DNA of 64,000 bases from Biostraticola tofi (GCF_004343195.1 NZ_SMCR01000008.1:1-64000); one strand, 5' to 3'; positions 11,481-21,829 are shown, counted from the stretch's first letter. The notes: generated by a model from the sequence alone, not told the origin. Numbers and translations are program-made.

Positions 11481-13409
11481 ATGATTGTCTTCTCCGCACT
11501 GCAAATTCGCCGCGGTACTCAAGTACTGCTGGATAATGCCACCGCCACGGTAAACCCTGGCCAGAAGGTAGGGTTGGTCGGTAAAAACGGCTGTGGCAAG
11601 TCCACCTTGCTGTCGCTGCTGAAAAATGAGCTCAGCGCCGATGCCGGCAGCGTCACCTTCCCGGGTAACTGGTCAATGGCCTGGGTCAATCAGGAGACCC
11701 CTGCTCTCGATGTGCCGGCTATTGAGTATGTTATCGACGGCGATCGCGAATATCGTCAGCTTGAGTCTGAATTACAGGCCGCCAATGAAAAAAATGATGG
11801 CCATGCCATCGCGGTGCTGCACGGAAAACTCGATATCATCGAAGCCTGGACCATCCGTCCGCGCGCCTCGAGCCTGCTGCATGGTCTCGGATTCAGCCAG
11901 GAACAGCTCGCCATGCCGGTGCGCGATTTCTCTGGCGGCTGGCGTATGCGGCTTAACCTGGCGCAGGCACTTATCTGCCGCTCGGATTTGCTGCTGCTTG
12001 ATGAGCCGACCAATCATCTGGATCTCGACGCGGTCATCTGGCTGGAAAAATGGCTGAAAAGTTACAGCGGTACGCTTATCCTGATTTCCCATGACCGTGA
12101 TTTTCTCGATCCGATAATCAATAAAATATTGCATATCGAGCAACAGGCATTAAACGAATATACAGGTAACTACTCCTCCTTTGAGCTGCAACGCACCACC
12201 AAGCTGGCGCAACAGCAATCGCTGTATCAGCATCAGCAGGAAAAAGTCGAGCACTTACAGAACTATATCGACCGGTTTCGCGCCAAGGCCAGCAAGGCCA
12301 AGCAGGCTCAAAGCCGGATAAAAATGCTGGAAAGGATGGAGCTTATCGCGCCTGCCCATGTGGATAATCCGTTTCAGTTCAGCTTTCGTCCCCCGGAAAG
12401 CCTGCCCAATCCGCTGCTGACCATGGAAAAAGTCTCTGCCGGCTATGGCGATCGGGTGATCCTGGATTCCATCAAGCTCAATCTGGTGCCGGGCTCGCGC
12501 ATTGGACTTCTTGGCCGTAACGGCGCAGGCAAATCGACGCTGATAAAACTGCTGGCCGGTACGCTAGCGCCGAAGTCCGGTGTCGTTGCCCTGGCCAAGG
12601 GTATCAAGCTCGGCTACTTCGCCCAGCATCAATTGGAATTCCTGCGGGCCGACGAATCGCCCTTACAGCATATGAGCCGTCAGGCGCCTAAGGAATATGA
12701 GCAAGCATTGCGGGATTACCTGGGGGGGTTTGGTTTTCGCGGCGATAAGGTCACTGAGCGTACCGAGCGTTTTTCCGGGGGAGAAAAGGCCAGGCTGGTC
12801 CTGGCACTGATCGTCTGGCAGCGCCCCAATCTTTTGCTGCTGGATGAACCGACCAACCATCTGGATCTGGATATGCGTCAGGCGTTGACCGAGGCATTAA
12901 TCGACTTTGATGGCGCGCTGGTGGTGGTCTCCCATGACCGGCATCTGCTGCGTTCAACTACCGATGAATTTTATCTGGTTCATGACGGCCGGGTTGAACA
13001 GTTTGATGGTGATGTGGAGGATTATCAGCAGTGGCTGCTCGATTATCAGCGCCAGCAGGCCCAGACCGAGGGCGGTGCGCTGGAAAATGCCGCCCCTTCG
13101 GCCAACAATGCACAATCCAGGAAAGATCAGAAGCGGCGCGAAGCCGAGTTGCGCAACCTGACCCAACCGCTGCGCAAAGCCATCACCGGGCATGAGAAGC
13201 TGATGGATAGTCTCGCTTCGGAGCTGGCGGCCATCGAGCAGACGTTGGCAGACTCAGCGCTCTATGATATCAGCCGCAAAGCCGATCTGACCCGCTGCCT
13301 GGCACAGCAGGCCGCAGTCAAAGCCAGGCTTCTGGAAGTGGAGCTGGCCTGGCTCGACGCTCAGGAACAGTTAGAGTCCCTGTCGCGGGATTTTGAAGCC
13401 AATGAATAA
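11481..13409 (+). CDS. yheS: ABC-F family ATPase YheS
   Basis: Cytoplasmic twin-ATPase protein of the ABC-F class, whose members act on the ribosome rather than in transport. Walker A of domain 1 is GKNGCGKS (34-41) with signature FSGGWRMRLNLAQA; the second domain has GRNGAGKST, FSGGEKARLVLA and LLLDEPTNHLDL. A charged linker (QQSLYQHQQEKVEHLQNY) lies between them, and a coiled C-terminal tail follows (about residues 525-642). Length 642 against 637 in E. coli. A run of seven G at about 12722-12728 lies within codons for LGG and keeps the frame. Confidence 0.95.
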   Translation: MIVFSALQIRRGTQVLLDNATATVNPGQKVGLVGKNGCGKSTLLSLLKNELSADAGSVTFPGNWSMAWVNQETPALDVPAIEYVIDGDREYRQLESELQAANEKNDGHAIAVLHGKLDIIEAWTIRPRASSLLHGLGFSQEQLAMPVRDFSGGWRMRLNLAQALICRSDLLLLDEPTNHLDLDAVIWLEKWLKSYSGTLILISHDRDFLDPIINKILHIEQQALNEYTGNYSSFELQRTTKLAQQQSLYQHQQEKVEHLQNYIDRFRAKASKAKQAQSRIKMLERMELIAPAHVDNPFQFSFRPPESLPNPLLTMEKVSAGYGDRVILDSIKLNLVPGSRIGLLGRNGAGKSTLIKLLAGTLAPKSGVVALAKGIKLGYFAQHQLEFLRADESPLQHMSRQAPKEYEQALRDYLGGFGFRGDKVTERTERFSGGEKARLVLALIVWQRPNLLLLDEPTNHLDLDMRQALTEALIDFDGALVVVSHDRHLLRSTTDEFYLVHDGRVEQFDGDVEDYQQWLLDYQRQQAQTEGGALENAAPSANNAQSRKDQKRREAELRNLTQPLRKAITGHEKLMDSLASELAAIEQTLADSALYDISRKADLTRCLAQQAAVKARLLEVELAWLDAQEQLESLSRDFEANE

Positions 13410-13503
13410 AGCGGGAGCACCCGCCAGGCACCGGCGGAGTTAGCGGCTGTGGCGGAGCTGGGCCGGCAGGCACCCAATAAGCGTCGGACCGGCCATGCTC
13501 TGC

Positions 13504-14106
13504 TCAATGCCAGATTAGCAGCACGCAGGCCGCCGTCAGCAGCCCCATGCTGACGTTAAACATTTTCCAGGCCCGCCGGCTTCGCAGCAACCGTCCTATC
13601 AGGGTGCCAAAGCCCAGCCAAATCGCCCCCGAGACAATATTTACCGACGCAATGCCGATGCTGATTGCCACCACTGACGCAACATAGGCATTGCCGCCAA
13701 GGCTGAAGCTGGCAACCGCGCCGAGAGCCATCAGCCAGGCTTTGGGGTTGAGGAACTGCAGCAGCCCCCCCTGATAGAAAGGAATCGGTTTAGGCGGCGG
13801 CGAGTCAGTATCCAATTGTTCATAAGCCGCGCTGGCGATTTTCCAGGCCAGCCATAGCAGATAGAGGCTGCCGGCGATTTTCAGCAAAAGGTGCAAGGCC
13901 GGATAGAGGTTAATCAGTCCACCCACGCCAAAAGCGACCAACAGCAGCATGCACTGCATGCCGAGCATAATCCCCAGCATCAGCGGCATTGAGCGCCAGA
14001 AGCCGAAATTAGCCGCCGAAGCGGTCAGCAGCATATTGTTTGGCCCGGGTGTGATGGCGGCGACCCACAGAAAACCCAGCATGGATAAAAAAAGACTCAA
14101 TTCCAT
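13504..14106 (-). CDS. LysE/RhtB family amino-acid exporter
   Basis: Predicted inner-membrane exporter of 200 residues, the usual size for the LysE superfamily. It has the family N-terminal signature AAITPGPNNMLLTASAANFG, the central QFLNPKAWLMALGA motif, and about six hydrophobic segments. The closest remembered relatives are exporters of cysteine/O-acetylserine and threonine type, but the substrate cannot be called. It sits between yheS and yheU, where E. coli carries the hydrolase gene yheT, and is read opposite to both neighbours. Confidence 0.85.
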   Translation of the reverse strand: MELSLFLSMLGFLWVAAITPGPNNMLLTASAANFGFWRSMPLMLGIMLGMQCMLLLVAFGVGGLINLYPALHLLLKIAGSLYLLWLAWKIASAAYEQLDTDSPPPKPIPFYQGGLLQFLNPKAWLMALGAVASFSLGGNAYVASVVAISIGIASVNIVSGAIWLGFGTLIGRLLRSRRAWKMFNVSMGLLTAACVLLIWH

Positions 14107-14182
14107 ATGACAAATACTCTATAGACCCGGAAAGCGGATGGGGAACCTTACTGTCGGATCATTATTACACAACCAAATATCA

Positions 14183-14194
14183 TTGAATATTCAA
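14183..14194. promoter_or_regulatory. 12-bp perfect palindrome upstream of the LysE-type gene
   Basis: TTGAATATTCAA lies 77 bp before the exporter start in the region shared with yheU. It could be an operator. It resembles two ARG half-sites, but the halves are too close for a normal ARG box, so no regulator is assigned. Confidence 0.25.
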
Positions 14195-14305
14195 CATCAC
14201 TGACATCTTACGAGGGGGAGTATATTATTGCTGAACCCGTCATCGCTATCCCCTTCGATAGTGACTGATGCCATTGGCTGCAGGTGATAAATGGGAGGCA
14301 ACACC

Positions 14306-14527
14306 GTGATTATTCCCTGGGAACAAATAGACCCTGAAACCCTTTCTCGGCTTATTGAATCTTTTGTGCTGCGCGAAGGCACCGATTATGGCGAGCACGA
14401 GAAAACCCTAGAACAGAAAGTAGAAGATGTTCGGCGTCAGCTGCGCTGCGGTGAGGCAGTACTGGTATGGTCAGAACTCACGGAAAGTATCAACATCATG
14501 CCGCGTGGACAGTTTCGGCCCGATTAA
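14306..14527 (+). CDS. yheU: YheU family protein
   Basis: Conserved 73-residue protein of unknown function (72 in E. coli). The true start is GTG at 14306, because GGGAGG (14293-14298) lies seven bases upstream and the product [20 protein letters not shown] then aligns with family members; an ATG at 14291 overlaps that ribosome site. Family blocks [20 protein letters not shown] and AVLVWSEL are intact. prkB follows after 104 bp on the same strand. Confidence 0.9.
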   Translation: MIIPWEQIDPETLSRLIESFVLREGTDYGEHEKTLEQKVEDVRRQLRCGEAVLVWSELTESINIMPRGQFRPD

Positions 14528-14631
14528 GGCCCCTGGCCCGGCCCGCACTGGATGTGATAACACTAAAAGCTTTTGCGTCATCGTCAAGACCGTCTGCCGG
14601 CGATGAAATAACAATCAAGTACAGGGTTAAC

Positions 14632-15501
14632 ATGTCAGCAAAACATCCGATCATCGCCGTTACCGGTTCTAGCGGTGCAGGGACAACAACCACCAGCCTG
14701 GCCTTTCGCAAGATATTTCAGCAGTTAGATATTCATGCCGCTGAACTGGAGGGCGACAGCTTCCACCATTTTACCCGCCCGGAAATGGATATGGCGATCC
14801 GCAAAGCGCGCGACCTGGGTCGCCATATCAGCTATTTCGGGCCCGATGCCAATAACTTCGGCTTGCTTGAAAGCACGTTTAACCAGTATGGGCAAACCGG
14901 ACGCGGCCAATCACGCAAGTATCTGCATACCTATGATGAAGCGGTGCCCTACAACCAGATGCCGGGGACGTTCACCCCCTGGCAACCACTGCCTGAACCG
15001 ACCGATGTGCTGTTTTATGAAGGACTGCACGGCGGCGTGGTCAACGACACCCATGATGTGGCGCAGCACGTTGATTTATTGGTAGGCGTGGTGCCGATTG
15101 TCAATCTGGAATGGATTCAGAAACTGGTGCGCGATACCGGCGAGCGCGGCCACTCCCGTGAAGCGGTGATGGACTCGGTGGTACGCTCGATGGAGGATTA
15201 CATCAACTACATCACCCCGCAGTTCTCACGTACCCATATCAATTTCCAACGGGTGCCTACGGTTGATACCTCGAATCCGTTTGCCGCCAAGTCGATACCG
15301 ACTTTGGACGAGAGTCTGGTGGTCATCCACTTTCGCGGCATGACTGATATAGATTTTCCCTATCTACTGGCAATGCTGCAGGGATCGTTTATTTCCAGTA
15401 TCAATACGCTGGTGGTTCCCGGCGGGAAAATGGGACTGGCGATGGAGCTTATCATGGGACCGCTGGTACAAAAGCTGCTAGAAGGCAAACTCATCCGCTG
15501 A
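14632..15501 (+). CDS. prkB: Phosphoribulokinase-like protein PrkB
   Basis: Putative ATP-dependent kinase of the phosphoribulokinase/uridine kinase family with no Calvin-cycle role expected here; its substrate is not known. The start at 14632 gives 289 residues, as in E. coli, beginning MSAKHPIIAVTGSSGAGTTT with the P-loop at 12-19; an open frame extends to 14467 but is not conserved. Further family blocks are SRKYLHTYDEAVPYNQMPG, FYEGLHGG and HSREAVMDSVVRSM. The gene keeps its position between yheU and yhfA. Confidence 0.93.
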   Translation: MSAKHPIIAVTGSSGAGTTTTSLAFRKIFQQLDIHAAELEGDSFHHFTRPEMDMAIRKARDLGRHISYFGPDANNFGLLESTFNQYGQTGRGQSRKYLHTYDEAVPYNQMPGTFTPWQPLPEPTDVLFYEGLHGGVVNDTHDVAQHVDLLVGVVPIVNLEWIQKLVRDTGERGHSREAVMDSVVRSMEDYINYITPQFSRTHINFQRVPTVDTSNPFAAKSIPTLDESLVVIHFRGMTDIDFPYLLAMLQGSFISSINTLVVPGGKMGLAMELIMGPLVQKLLEGKLIR

Positions 15502-15573
15502 CCGGAACTCCCCCCCGACCGGCGGCGCGGCTAATGAAGCCCCAGTGCTCCCCAGCACCGGGTTTTGGCGAAT

Positions 15574-15975
15574 TTACGCCAGAATTTCAAAGCTGTGGGT
15601 GATATTGACCGACTTGCCCAGCATCAGGGATACCGAGCAGTATTTCTCTGCTGATAGCTGCACCGCCCGCTCAACGGATTTTTCCGTCAGGTCGTCCCCG
15701 CTGACAATGAAATGCAGGTTGATATCGGTAAACAGACGAGGTGCTTCGTCCCGGCGTGTCGAGGTCAGCTTTACTTCGCAATCGCGGACATTTTGCCGGC
15801 CTTTTTGCAATATCGATACAACGTCAATAGCGCTGCAACCGCCCGCTGCTATTAATACCATTTCCATTGGGCTCGGCGCTTTTTCGCCGGCATTGCCGTC
15901 CATCAGAAGTTGGTGGCCCGACGCCGACTCGCCGATAAAGGACAGACCTTCGACCCATTTAACCCGTGCCTGCAT
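15574..15975 (-). CDS. yhfA: OsmC/Ohr-like protein YhfA
   Basis: Small OsmC-fold protein of 133 residues whose relatives reduce organic peroxides. The start at 15975 has AAGGAG nine bases upstream and gives MQARVKWVEGLSFIGESASG; the ORF extends to 16008 without support. Both redox-type cysteines of the fold are present: Cys47 in AAGGCSAIDV and Cys113 in SAEKYCSV. It diverges from crp, as in E. coli. The exact substrate is unknown. Confidence 0.93.
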   Translation of the reverse strand: MQARVKWVEGLSFIGESASGHQLLMDGNAGEKAPSPMEMVLIAAGGCSAIDVVSILQKGRQNVRDCEVKLTSTRRDEAPRLFTDINLHFIVSGDDLTEKSVERAVQLSAEKYCSVSLMLGKSVNITHSFEILA

Positions 15976-16199
15976 AATTAATAACTCCTTGATGAAAATC
16001 CATTGCAATCAGACTACATTTTTGCGGGAAAAGTGGCAATGTAATGGCACATACTTCATGCTGAAGCGAGACAACAGAAGACAGTCTCTTAAAGCTATGC
16101 TAAAAACAGGGTTGTATTGTCCTGATTGACAATGACAATAGAAATTGAGCGATAGGAACGTCACCCATATTGGACCCTAATATGTTCCCTTACGTCGCT

Positions 16200-16228
16200 T
16201 TGCCACCGGCGAAGTGAGAGTATAAAGT
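16200..16228 (+). promoter_or_regulatory. Candidate sigma-70 promoter of crp
   Basis: TTGCCA (16200-16205), a 17-bp spacer and TAAAGT (16223-16228) lie about 70 bp before the crp ATG. The 321-bp yhfA-crp region also has a TTGACA at 16126-16131 without a good -10, and a small hairpin TGTCC/GGACA at 16251-16269. No full TGTGA-N6-TCACA CRP site was seen by eye. Confidence 0.35.
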
Positions 16229-16296
16229 ACCGCGCCGTAAAGGGAATACGATGTCCTGAGTCAATGGACAGCGATGACAAAAGAGGATAACAGCGA

Positions 16297-16929
16297 ATGG
16301 TTCTCGGCAAACCGCAAACAGACCCGACTTTAGAATGGTTCCTGTCTCATTGCCATATTCACAAATATCCATCAAAGAGCACCCTTATCCACCAGGGTGA
16401 GAAAGCGGAGACGCTTTACTACATCGTGAAAGGCGCTGTGGCAGTGCTGATAAAAGACGAAGAAGGCAAGGAAATGATCCTCTCCTATCTCAACCAGGGA
16501 GATTTTATAGGTGAGCTGGGACTGTTCGAAGAAGGTCAGGAACGCAGCGCCTGGGTCCGGGCAAAAACTGCCTGTGAAGTGGCCGAAATTTCTTATAAAA
16601 AATTTCGTCAGCTGATACAGGTCAATCCCGACATTCTGATGCGCCTGTCCTCGCAGATGGCCAGTCGCCTGCAGGTCACCTCAGAAAAAGTCGGTAACCT
16701 GGCTTTCCTCGATGTGACCGGGCGCATTGCCCAGACGTTGCTAAACCTGGCCAAGCAGCCGGACGCCATGACTCATCCGGACGGCATGCAGATCAAAATA
16801 ACCCGTCAGGAAATCGGCCAGATAGTCGGATGCTCCCGTGAAACGGTTGGCCGCATTCTTAAAATGCTGGAGGATCAGAATCTGATCTCCGCCCACGGTA
16901 AAACGATTGTCGTTTACGGCACCCGATAA
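16297..16929 (+). CDS. crp: cAMP receptor protein
   Basis: Global transcription factor that binds cAMP and activates catabolic and many other promoters. The 210-residue product equals the E. coli length. The phosphate-binding cassette [16 protein letters not shown] includes Glu73, Arg83 and Ser84 (counting Met). The DNA-recognition helix-turn-helix lies at about 169-191 ([21 protein letters not shown]) with the specificity residues Arg, Glu and Arg intact. A GAGGATAA ribosome site precedes the ATG. Confidence 0.99.
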   Translation: MVLGKPQTDPTLEWFLSHCHIHKYPSKSTLIHQGEKAETLYYIVKGAVAVLIKDEEGKEMILSYLNQGDFIGELGLFEEGQERSAWVRAKTACEVAEISYKKFRQLIQVNPDILMRLSSQMASRLQVTSEKVGNLAFLDVTGRIAQTLLNLAKQPDAMTHPDGMQIKITRQEIGQIVGCSRETVGRILKMLEDQNLISAHGKTIVVYGTR

Positions 16930-16946
16930 CGCCATCATTACGCCAG

Positions 16947-16973
16947 GCGTGGTCATCTGCACCACGCTTTTAT
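16947..16973 (+). terminator. Rho-independent terminator of crp
   Basis: A 7-bp stem GCGTGGT / ACCACGC with a 7-nt loop is followed by TTTTAT, starting 18 bp after the crp stop and just before yhfK. Confidence 0.75.
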
Positions 16974-16983
16974 CACGGCCGTT

Positions 16984-19068
16984 ATGTGGCGACGACTGAT
17001 CTACCACCCCGAAGTCAACTATGCCCTGCGCCAGACCATAGTGCTGTGCCTGCCGGTCGCCGTTGGTCTGCTGTTCGGCAGTCTGCAGCAGGGACTGCTG
17101 TTCTCATTGGTCCCCGCCTGCTGCAATATCGCCGGCCTGGATACCCTGCATAAGCGCTTTTTCAAACGTCTGTTAATCGGCGGCACGCTGTTTGCCCTCA
17201 GCAGCATACTGATACAGTGGCTGCTGCAGGTCCCGGTACCTCTGCCGATGATTTTGCTGGGACTGGCGCTGCTGTTCGGGGTCACCGGTGAAATCAGCCC
17301 TCTGCACGGTCGCCTGTTGCCAGCCTCGCTTATCGCCGCCATATTCACCCTCGGACTGACAGACCATGTGCCTGCCTGGGTTCCGCCGCTGCTGTATCTT
17401 GCCGGTACCGCCTGGTACGGGCTGTTTAACGCGCTTTGGTTCAGGCTGTGGAAAGAGCAACCGATGCGTGAATCCCTGAGTCTGCTGTATCGGGAACTGG
17501 CGGATTATATCGAAGCCAAATACAGCATGCTCACCCAGCATACCGATCCGGAAAGCGCCCTGCCGCCGCTGTTTGCCCGTCAGCAGAAAGTGATCGATTT
17601 GATTGCGCAGGTTTATCAGCAGTCCCATATGCTGTCAGCCAACCATCAGGACCAGTACAAGCGGCTGGTCAGATCTTTTCAGGTGGCGCTGGATTTGCAG
17701 GAGCATATTGCGGTAAGCCTTCATCAGCCGGATGAAGTGCAAAAGCTGGTTCAGGAAAGCCATGCCGAAGCGGTTATCCGCTACAACGCCCGCGTCATCG
17801 CCGCCAGGCTGCGGGTGCTGGCGGATGATATCCTCTATCACCGGGCTCCCTCGCGGTTTACCATGGCTCCCGCATTGTCCGCTTTGGGCAAGATTGCTCA
17901 TCGTAATCCGGACAATCCGGTCGGCCACTTCTGTTATTACCACTTTAGCCGCATCGCACGGTTACTGCGTACCCAGCGCCCACTTTATCGCCGCGACATT
18001 ATGGAAGATAACCAGCAGCGACTGCCTTTGTGGCCTGCGCTCAAAAGTTACTGCTCATTCAAATCGATGGCGCTGCGCAATGCCGGGCGGCTTGGCATCA
18101 TGCTGGCCATCGGCAGCAGCCTGGGGCTGGTGTTCCATCTCCCCAAACCTTACTGGATCCTGATGACGGTGATGTTCGTCAGCCAGAATGGCTATAACGC
18201 TACACGGGTACGTATCCAGCATCGAGCGCTGGGTACCTTGGCTGGACTGGTGATCGCTGCCGCCACGCTGCGCCTGCAGGTTGCCGATGGGGTGATTCTA
18301 CTGTGCATGCTGGTGGTAACCCTGGCCGCCTATCTGGTACTGCGTAAAAACTACGGTCTGGCCATGACCGGCATGACGGTGACCGCCGTCTATACCCTGC
18401 AGCTGTTGTCACTGAACGGGGCTCACTTTCTGGTGCCGCGGCTGGTGGATACGCTGATAGGATGCATGCTGGCATTTGGCGGCACGCTATGGCTCTGGCC
18501 CCAGTGGCAAAGCGGGCTGCTGCGCAAGAATGCTCATCAGGCACTGGAGCAAGATCAGAATGCCCTGCGGCGGCTGCTCTCGCCCGATACCACTGCGGCG
18601 CAACTGGCCTATGCCAGGATGCTGGCCAATCAGGCGCATAACGCGTTGTTTACCGCCCTCAGCCAGGCGATGCAGGAGCCCGGTTTCAATTCCCGCTATT
18701 TATCGGATATGCGCTTGTGGGTAACCCACAGCCAGTTCATCATCGAGCATATCAATGCCATGACCATCTTGGCTCGCGACCATTATATGCTGACCGCAAT
18801 ACGGGCCGCTGAGTATCTGATGTCCTGCGAGGTGGCGTTGCAAAGCTGCCAGCAAAGACTGGAATACGACGGGCCGAGCGGTGAAATGCCCCTGGCAGGC
18901 CTCAGCGTATCGGCTGAGGGAGCGGCTACGCCGATGGAGCGCCATTTACAGCGGATTCTGTTTCACCTGGGGGTGATGCATACCATCTCGTCGGTAGCCT
19001 GGCGGCAGAGGCCACACCACGGTCTATGGCTGTCCAGAAGACTGGGGGAAAGAAAAACGCCGGGCTGA
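16984..19068 (+). CDS. yhfK: FUSC-family inner-membrane protein YhfK
   Basis: Predicted transporter-like protein of 694 residues. It has two blocks of hydrophobic helices (about 15-145 and 375-510) each followed by a long cytoplasmic region, the layout of the FUSC/YccS aromatic-acid efflux family. Family-conserved segments include LVPACCNIAGLDTLHKRFFK, SLLYRELADYIEAKYS, LRVLADDILYHR and LWPQWQSGLLRKNAH. Only 54 bp separate it from crp, with the crp terminator in between. Substrate is unknown. Its 3' end overlaps the argD terminator. Confidence 0.9.
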   Translation: MWRRLIYHPEVNYALRQTIVLCLPVAVGLLFGSLQQGLLFSLVPACCNIAGLDTLHKRFFKRLLIGGTLFALSSILIQWLLQVPVPLPMILLGLALLFGVTGEISPLHGRLLPASLIAAIFTLGLTDHVPAWVPPLLYLAGTAWYGLFNALWFRLWKEQPMRESLSLLYRELADYIEAKYSMLTQHTDPESALPPLFARQQKVIDLIAQVYQQSHMLSANHQDQYKRLVRSFQVALDLQEHIAVSLHQPDEVQKLVQESHAEAVIRYNARVIAARLRVLADDILYHRAPSRFTMAPALSALGKIAHRNPDNPVGHFCYYHFSRIARLLRTQRPLYRRDIMEDNQQRLPLWPALKSYCSFKSMALRNAGRLGIMLAIGSSLGLVFHLPKPYWILMTVMFVSQNGYNATRVRIQHRALGTLAGLVIAAATLRLQVADGVILLCMLVVTLAAYLVLRKNYGLAMTGMTVTAVYTLQLLSLNGAHFLVPRLVDTLIGCMLAFGGTLWLWPQWQSGLLRKNAHQALEQDQNALRRLLSPDTTAAQLAYARMLANQAHNALFTALSQAMQEPGFNSRYLSDMRLWVTHSQFIIEHINAMTILARDHYMLTAIRAAEYLMSCEVALQSCQQRLEYDGPSGEMPLAGLSVSAEGAATPMERHLQRILFHLGVMHTISSVAWRQRPHHGLWLSRRLGERKTPG

Positions 19069-19080
19069 AACAGTACCGGC
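19051..19080 (-). terminator. Rho-independent terminator of argD
   Basis: On the minus strand GCCGG-12 nt-CCGGC (19059-19080) is followed by GTTTTTCT. It lies 21 bp past the argD stop and partly inside the last codons of the convergent yhfK. Confidence 0.6.
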
Positions 19081-19100
19081 ATTCAGAGCGATGCCTGTTT

Positions 19101-20333
<1,233 letters not shown>

Positions 20334-20358
20334 TTATCTCTATGCGCAAAATTACTCA

Positions 20359-20397
20359 AGTGAAAGTTTAATCATAAAATATGCATAATTAATCATA
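20359..20397 (-). promoter_or_regulatory. Tandem ARG boxes (ArgR operator) of argD
   Basis: Two 18-bp sites (20359-20376 and 20380-20397) match the ARG-box consensus WNTGAATWWWWATTCANW at about 15/18 and 16/18 positions. They are separated by exactly 3 bp, the canonical spacing for ArgR hexamer binding. They end 32 bp before the argD ATG. Visual comparison only; no score was computed. Confidence 0.7.
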
Positions 20398-20437
20398 TTC
20401 ATGCAAACGTTATTTGCTCTGCCCGACAAAAAGTTTT

Positions 20438-21016
20438 TTAGCGCTGGTGCAAAAAGTTGTTAAGCAGTAGCAGCCCATGCTGGCTGAGGATGCTTTCCGG
20501 ATGGAACTGTACGCCCTCAAGTTTCAGACTTCGATGGCGGATGCCCATAATTTCATCATGTTGCTGTTGTTTCAAGCTCCATGCCGTGACTTCTAGACAA
20601 TCAGGCAGGCTTTCAGGGTCAACGATCAGGGAATGATAACGGGTCACGGTGAAAGGGTTTTCCAGTCCGCTGAATACCCCTTTGCCGTCATGACCGACGG
20701 CAGATGTTTTGCCGTGCATCACCTGGCGGGCGCGTATGATCCGGGCACCAAATGCCTGGGCTATGGCCTGGTGTCCCAGGCAGACGCCAAGAATCGGAAT
20801 CACGCCAGCGAAATGGCGGATAGCGTGGAGGGAAATACCCGCGTCATCTGGTGTCCCCGGGCCGGGTGAAATCACCAGCTGGGTCGGGGCCATTCGTTCG
20901 ATAGCCTGGATATCCAGGGCGTCATGCCGCCTGACCTCAACCTCTGCTCCCAGCTGGCAGAAATACTGATAGAGGTTGTAGGTAAATGAATCATAATTGT
21001 CGATTATCAGCAGCAT
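20438..21016 (-). CDS. pabA: Aminodeoxychorismate synthase glutamine amidotransferase subunit PabA
   Basis: Supplies ammonia from glutamine to PabB for p-aminobenzoate and folate synthesis. The 192-residue class-I amidotransferase has its nucleophile Cys79 in [11 protein letters not shown] and the His172/Glu174 pair in VQFHPES. The ATG at 21016 matches the family start [19 protein letters not shown]; an upstream TTG at 21022 is also in frame. No clear Shine-Dalgarno is visible for either. fic lies 50 bp upstream on the same strand. Confidence 0.94.
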   Translation of the reverse strand: MLLIIDNYDSFTYNLYQYFCQLGAEVEVRRHDALDIQAIERMAPTQLVISPGPGTPDDAGISLHAIRHFAGVIPILGVCLGHQAIAQAFGARIIRARQVMHGKTSAVGHDGKGVFSGLENPFTVTRYHSLIVDPESLPDCLEVTAWSLKQQQHDEIMGIRHRSLKLEGVQFHPESILSQHGLLLLNNFLHQR

Positions 21017-21066
21017 AAACAAATCATCATGTGATAAATATCCATTTTATCATCAGCGTATACCTT

Positions 21067-21672
21067 TTACGCGTCCCGCGGCTGCGGTTCTCTGACTGCC
21101 TGGCGAAAAATATCGGTCAGCAGGCTCAGGTCACCGAGGGCCCCCGCCCGGTTGGCTTCAAGCCATGCCTGACGATCTATCCCCTGCCAACTGATGTCAA
21201 AACCCGCATGGATGACCAGTTGCTCAAAGAAAATGCGCTGGGCACGGCCGTTACCCTCACGAAAAGGGTGGAGCATATGAATATCGGCATAATATTCCGC
21301 CAGACGAGGGCAGATTTGCTCAAGGGTCAGTCCCAGCAGATACTCCTCATCTTCCAGTCTCTGCATCACCGCATTGCCCTCCTTTTCCAGATAGGCGAAG
21401 TGGCAATAACCGGTGTCATCCTGAGAGATATCGACCAGCCGCAATTCGCCGGCCCAGTCAAAGATATCCTGGAACAACGTCCGATGGATGGCGCAAAGAC
21501 GTGGCAACCCCATTGTAGGAGCGGCCAGTTCAATGGTTGAGGCCCGTAGTCTGCTGAAGGCAATTTCAGCTTCAATCAGGCGCTTGCTGTCGGTAATATT
21601 CAGTTTGTTGGCCAAAACCTGGCTGCCGGCAATCACATAAGGATCCAAATCATTTACCCGTTTATCGTTCAT
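21067..21672 (-). CDS. fic: Fic-domain protein (class I, YhfG-controlled AMP transferase)
   Basis: Enzyme of the Fic fold that modifies proteins with AMP or another nucleotide; the E. coli homologue acts as a weak toxin held in check by YhfG. The 201-residue protein has the complete active-site motif HPFREGNGRAQR at 135-146, including the catalytic His135. No inhibitory helix is seen inside the protein, consistent with class I, where a separate antitoxin supplies it. The start overlaps yhfG by 11 bp, so the two are translationally coupled with the antitoxin first. Confidence 0.93.
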   Translation of the reverse strand: MNDKRVNDLDPYVIAGSQVLANKLNITDSKRLIEAEIAFSRLRASTIELAAPTMGLPRLCAIHRTLFQDIFDWAGELRLVDISQDDTGYCHFAYLEKEGNAVMQRLEDEEYLLGLTLEQICPRLAEYYADIHMLHPFREGNGRAQRIFFEQLVIHAGFDISWQGIDRQAWLEANRAGALGDLSLLTDIFRQAVREPQPRDA

Positions 21673-21829
21673 AGCGGGCCCTCAGCTGCTGGATCTGCTG
21701 CTCTGTTTCACTGGCATCCAGGGTTACCAGCGGCAGGTCATGGCCGTCCAGGCGCAGGCTTTCACGGTAATTCTCATTGCGGCGCGCAAGGAAATGTCGT
21801 TCCTTCTGCTTTTCGGTGATCTTTTTCAT
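21662..21829 (-). CDS. yhfG: YhfG/FicA antitoxin-like protein
   Basis: A 55-residue protein directly upstream of fic, starting MKKITEKQKERHFLARRNEN with GGAGGAG 5 bases before the ATG and ending QIQQLRARYER. Length and flanking blocks match E. coli YhfG. Class-I Fic antitoxins block ATP binding through an (S/T)xxxE(G/N) helix; here the corresponding stretch reads SLRLDG (Ser24 to Gly29), so the key glutamate is aspartate (Asp28). Whether inhibition survives is not known. It is conserved in place between fic and ppiA. Confidence 0.9.
   Translation of the reverse strand: MKKITEKQKERHFLARRNENYRESLRLDGHDLPLVTLDASETEQQIQQLRARYER

Noticed and set aside
12722-12728. Seven-G run inside yheS as a phase-variation switch
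   Set aside because: The frame is intact and the Gly-Gly codons are conserved in the family; no sign of switching.
15545-16129. 194-codon plus-strand ORF across yhfA
   Set aside because: Opposite strand to a clear OsmC-type gene; the product shows no family pattern.
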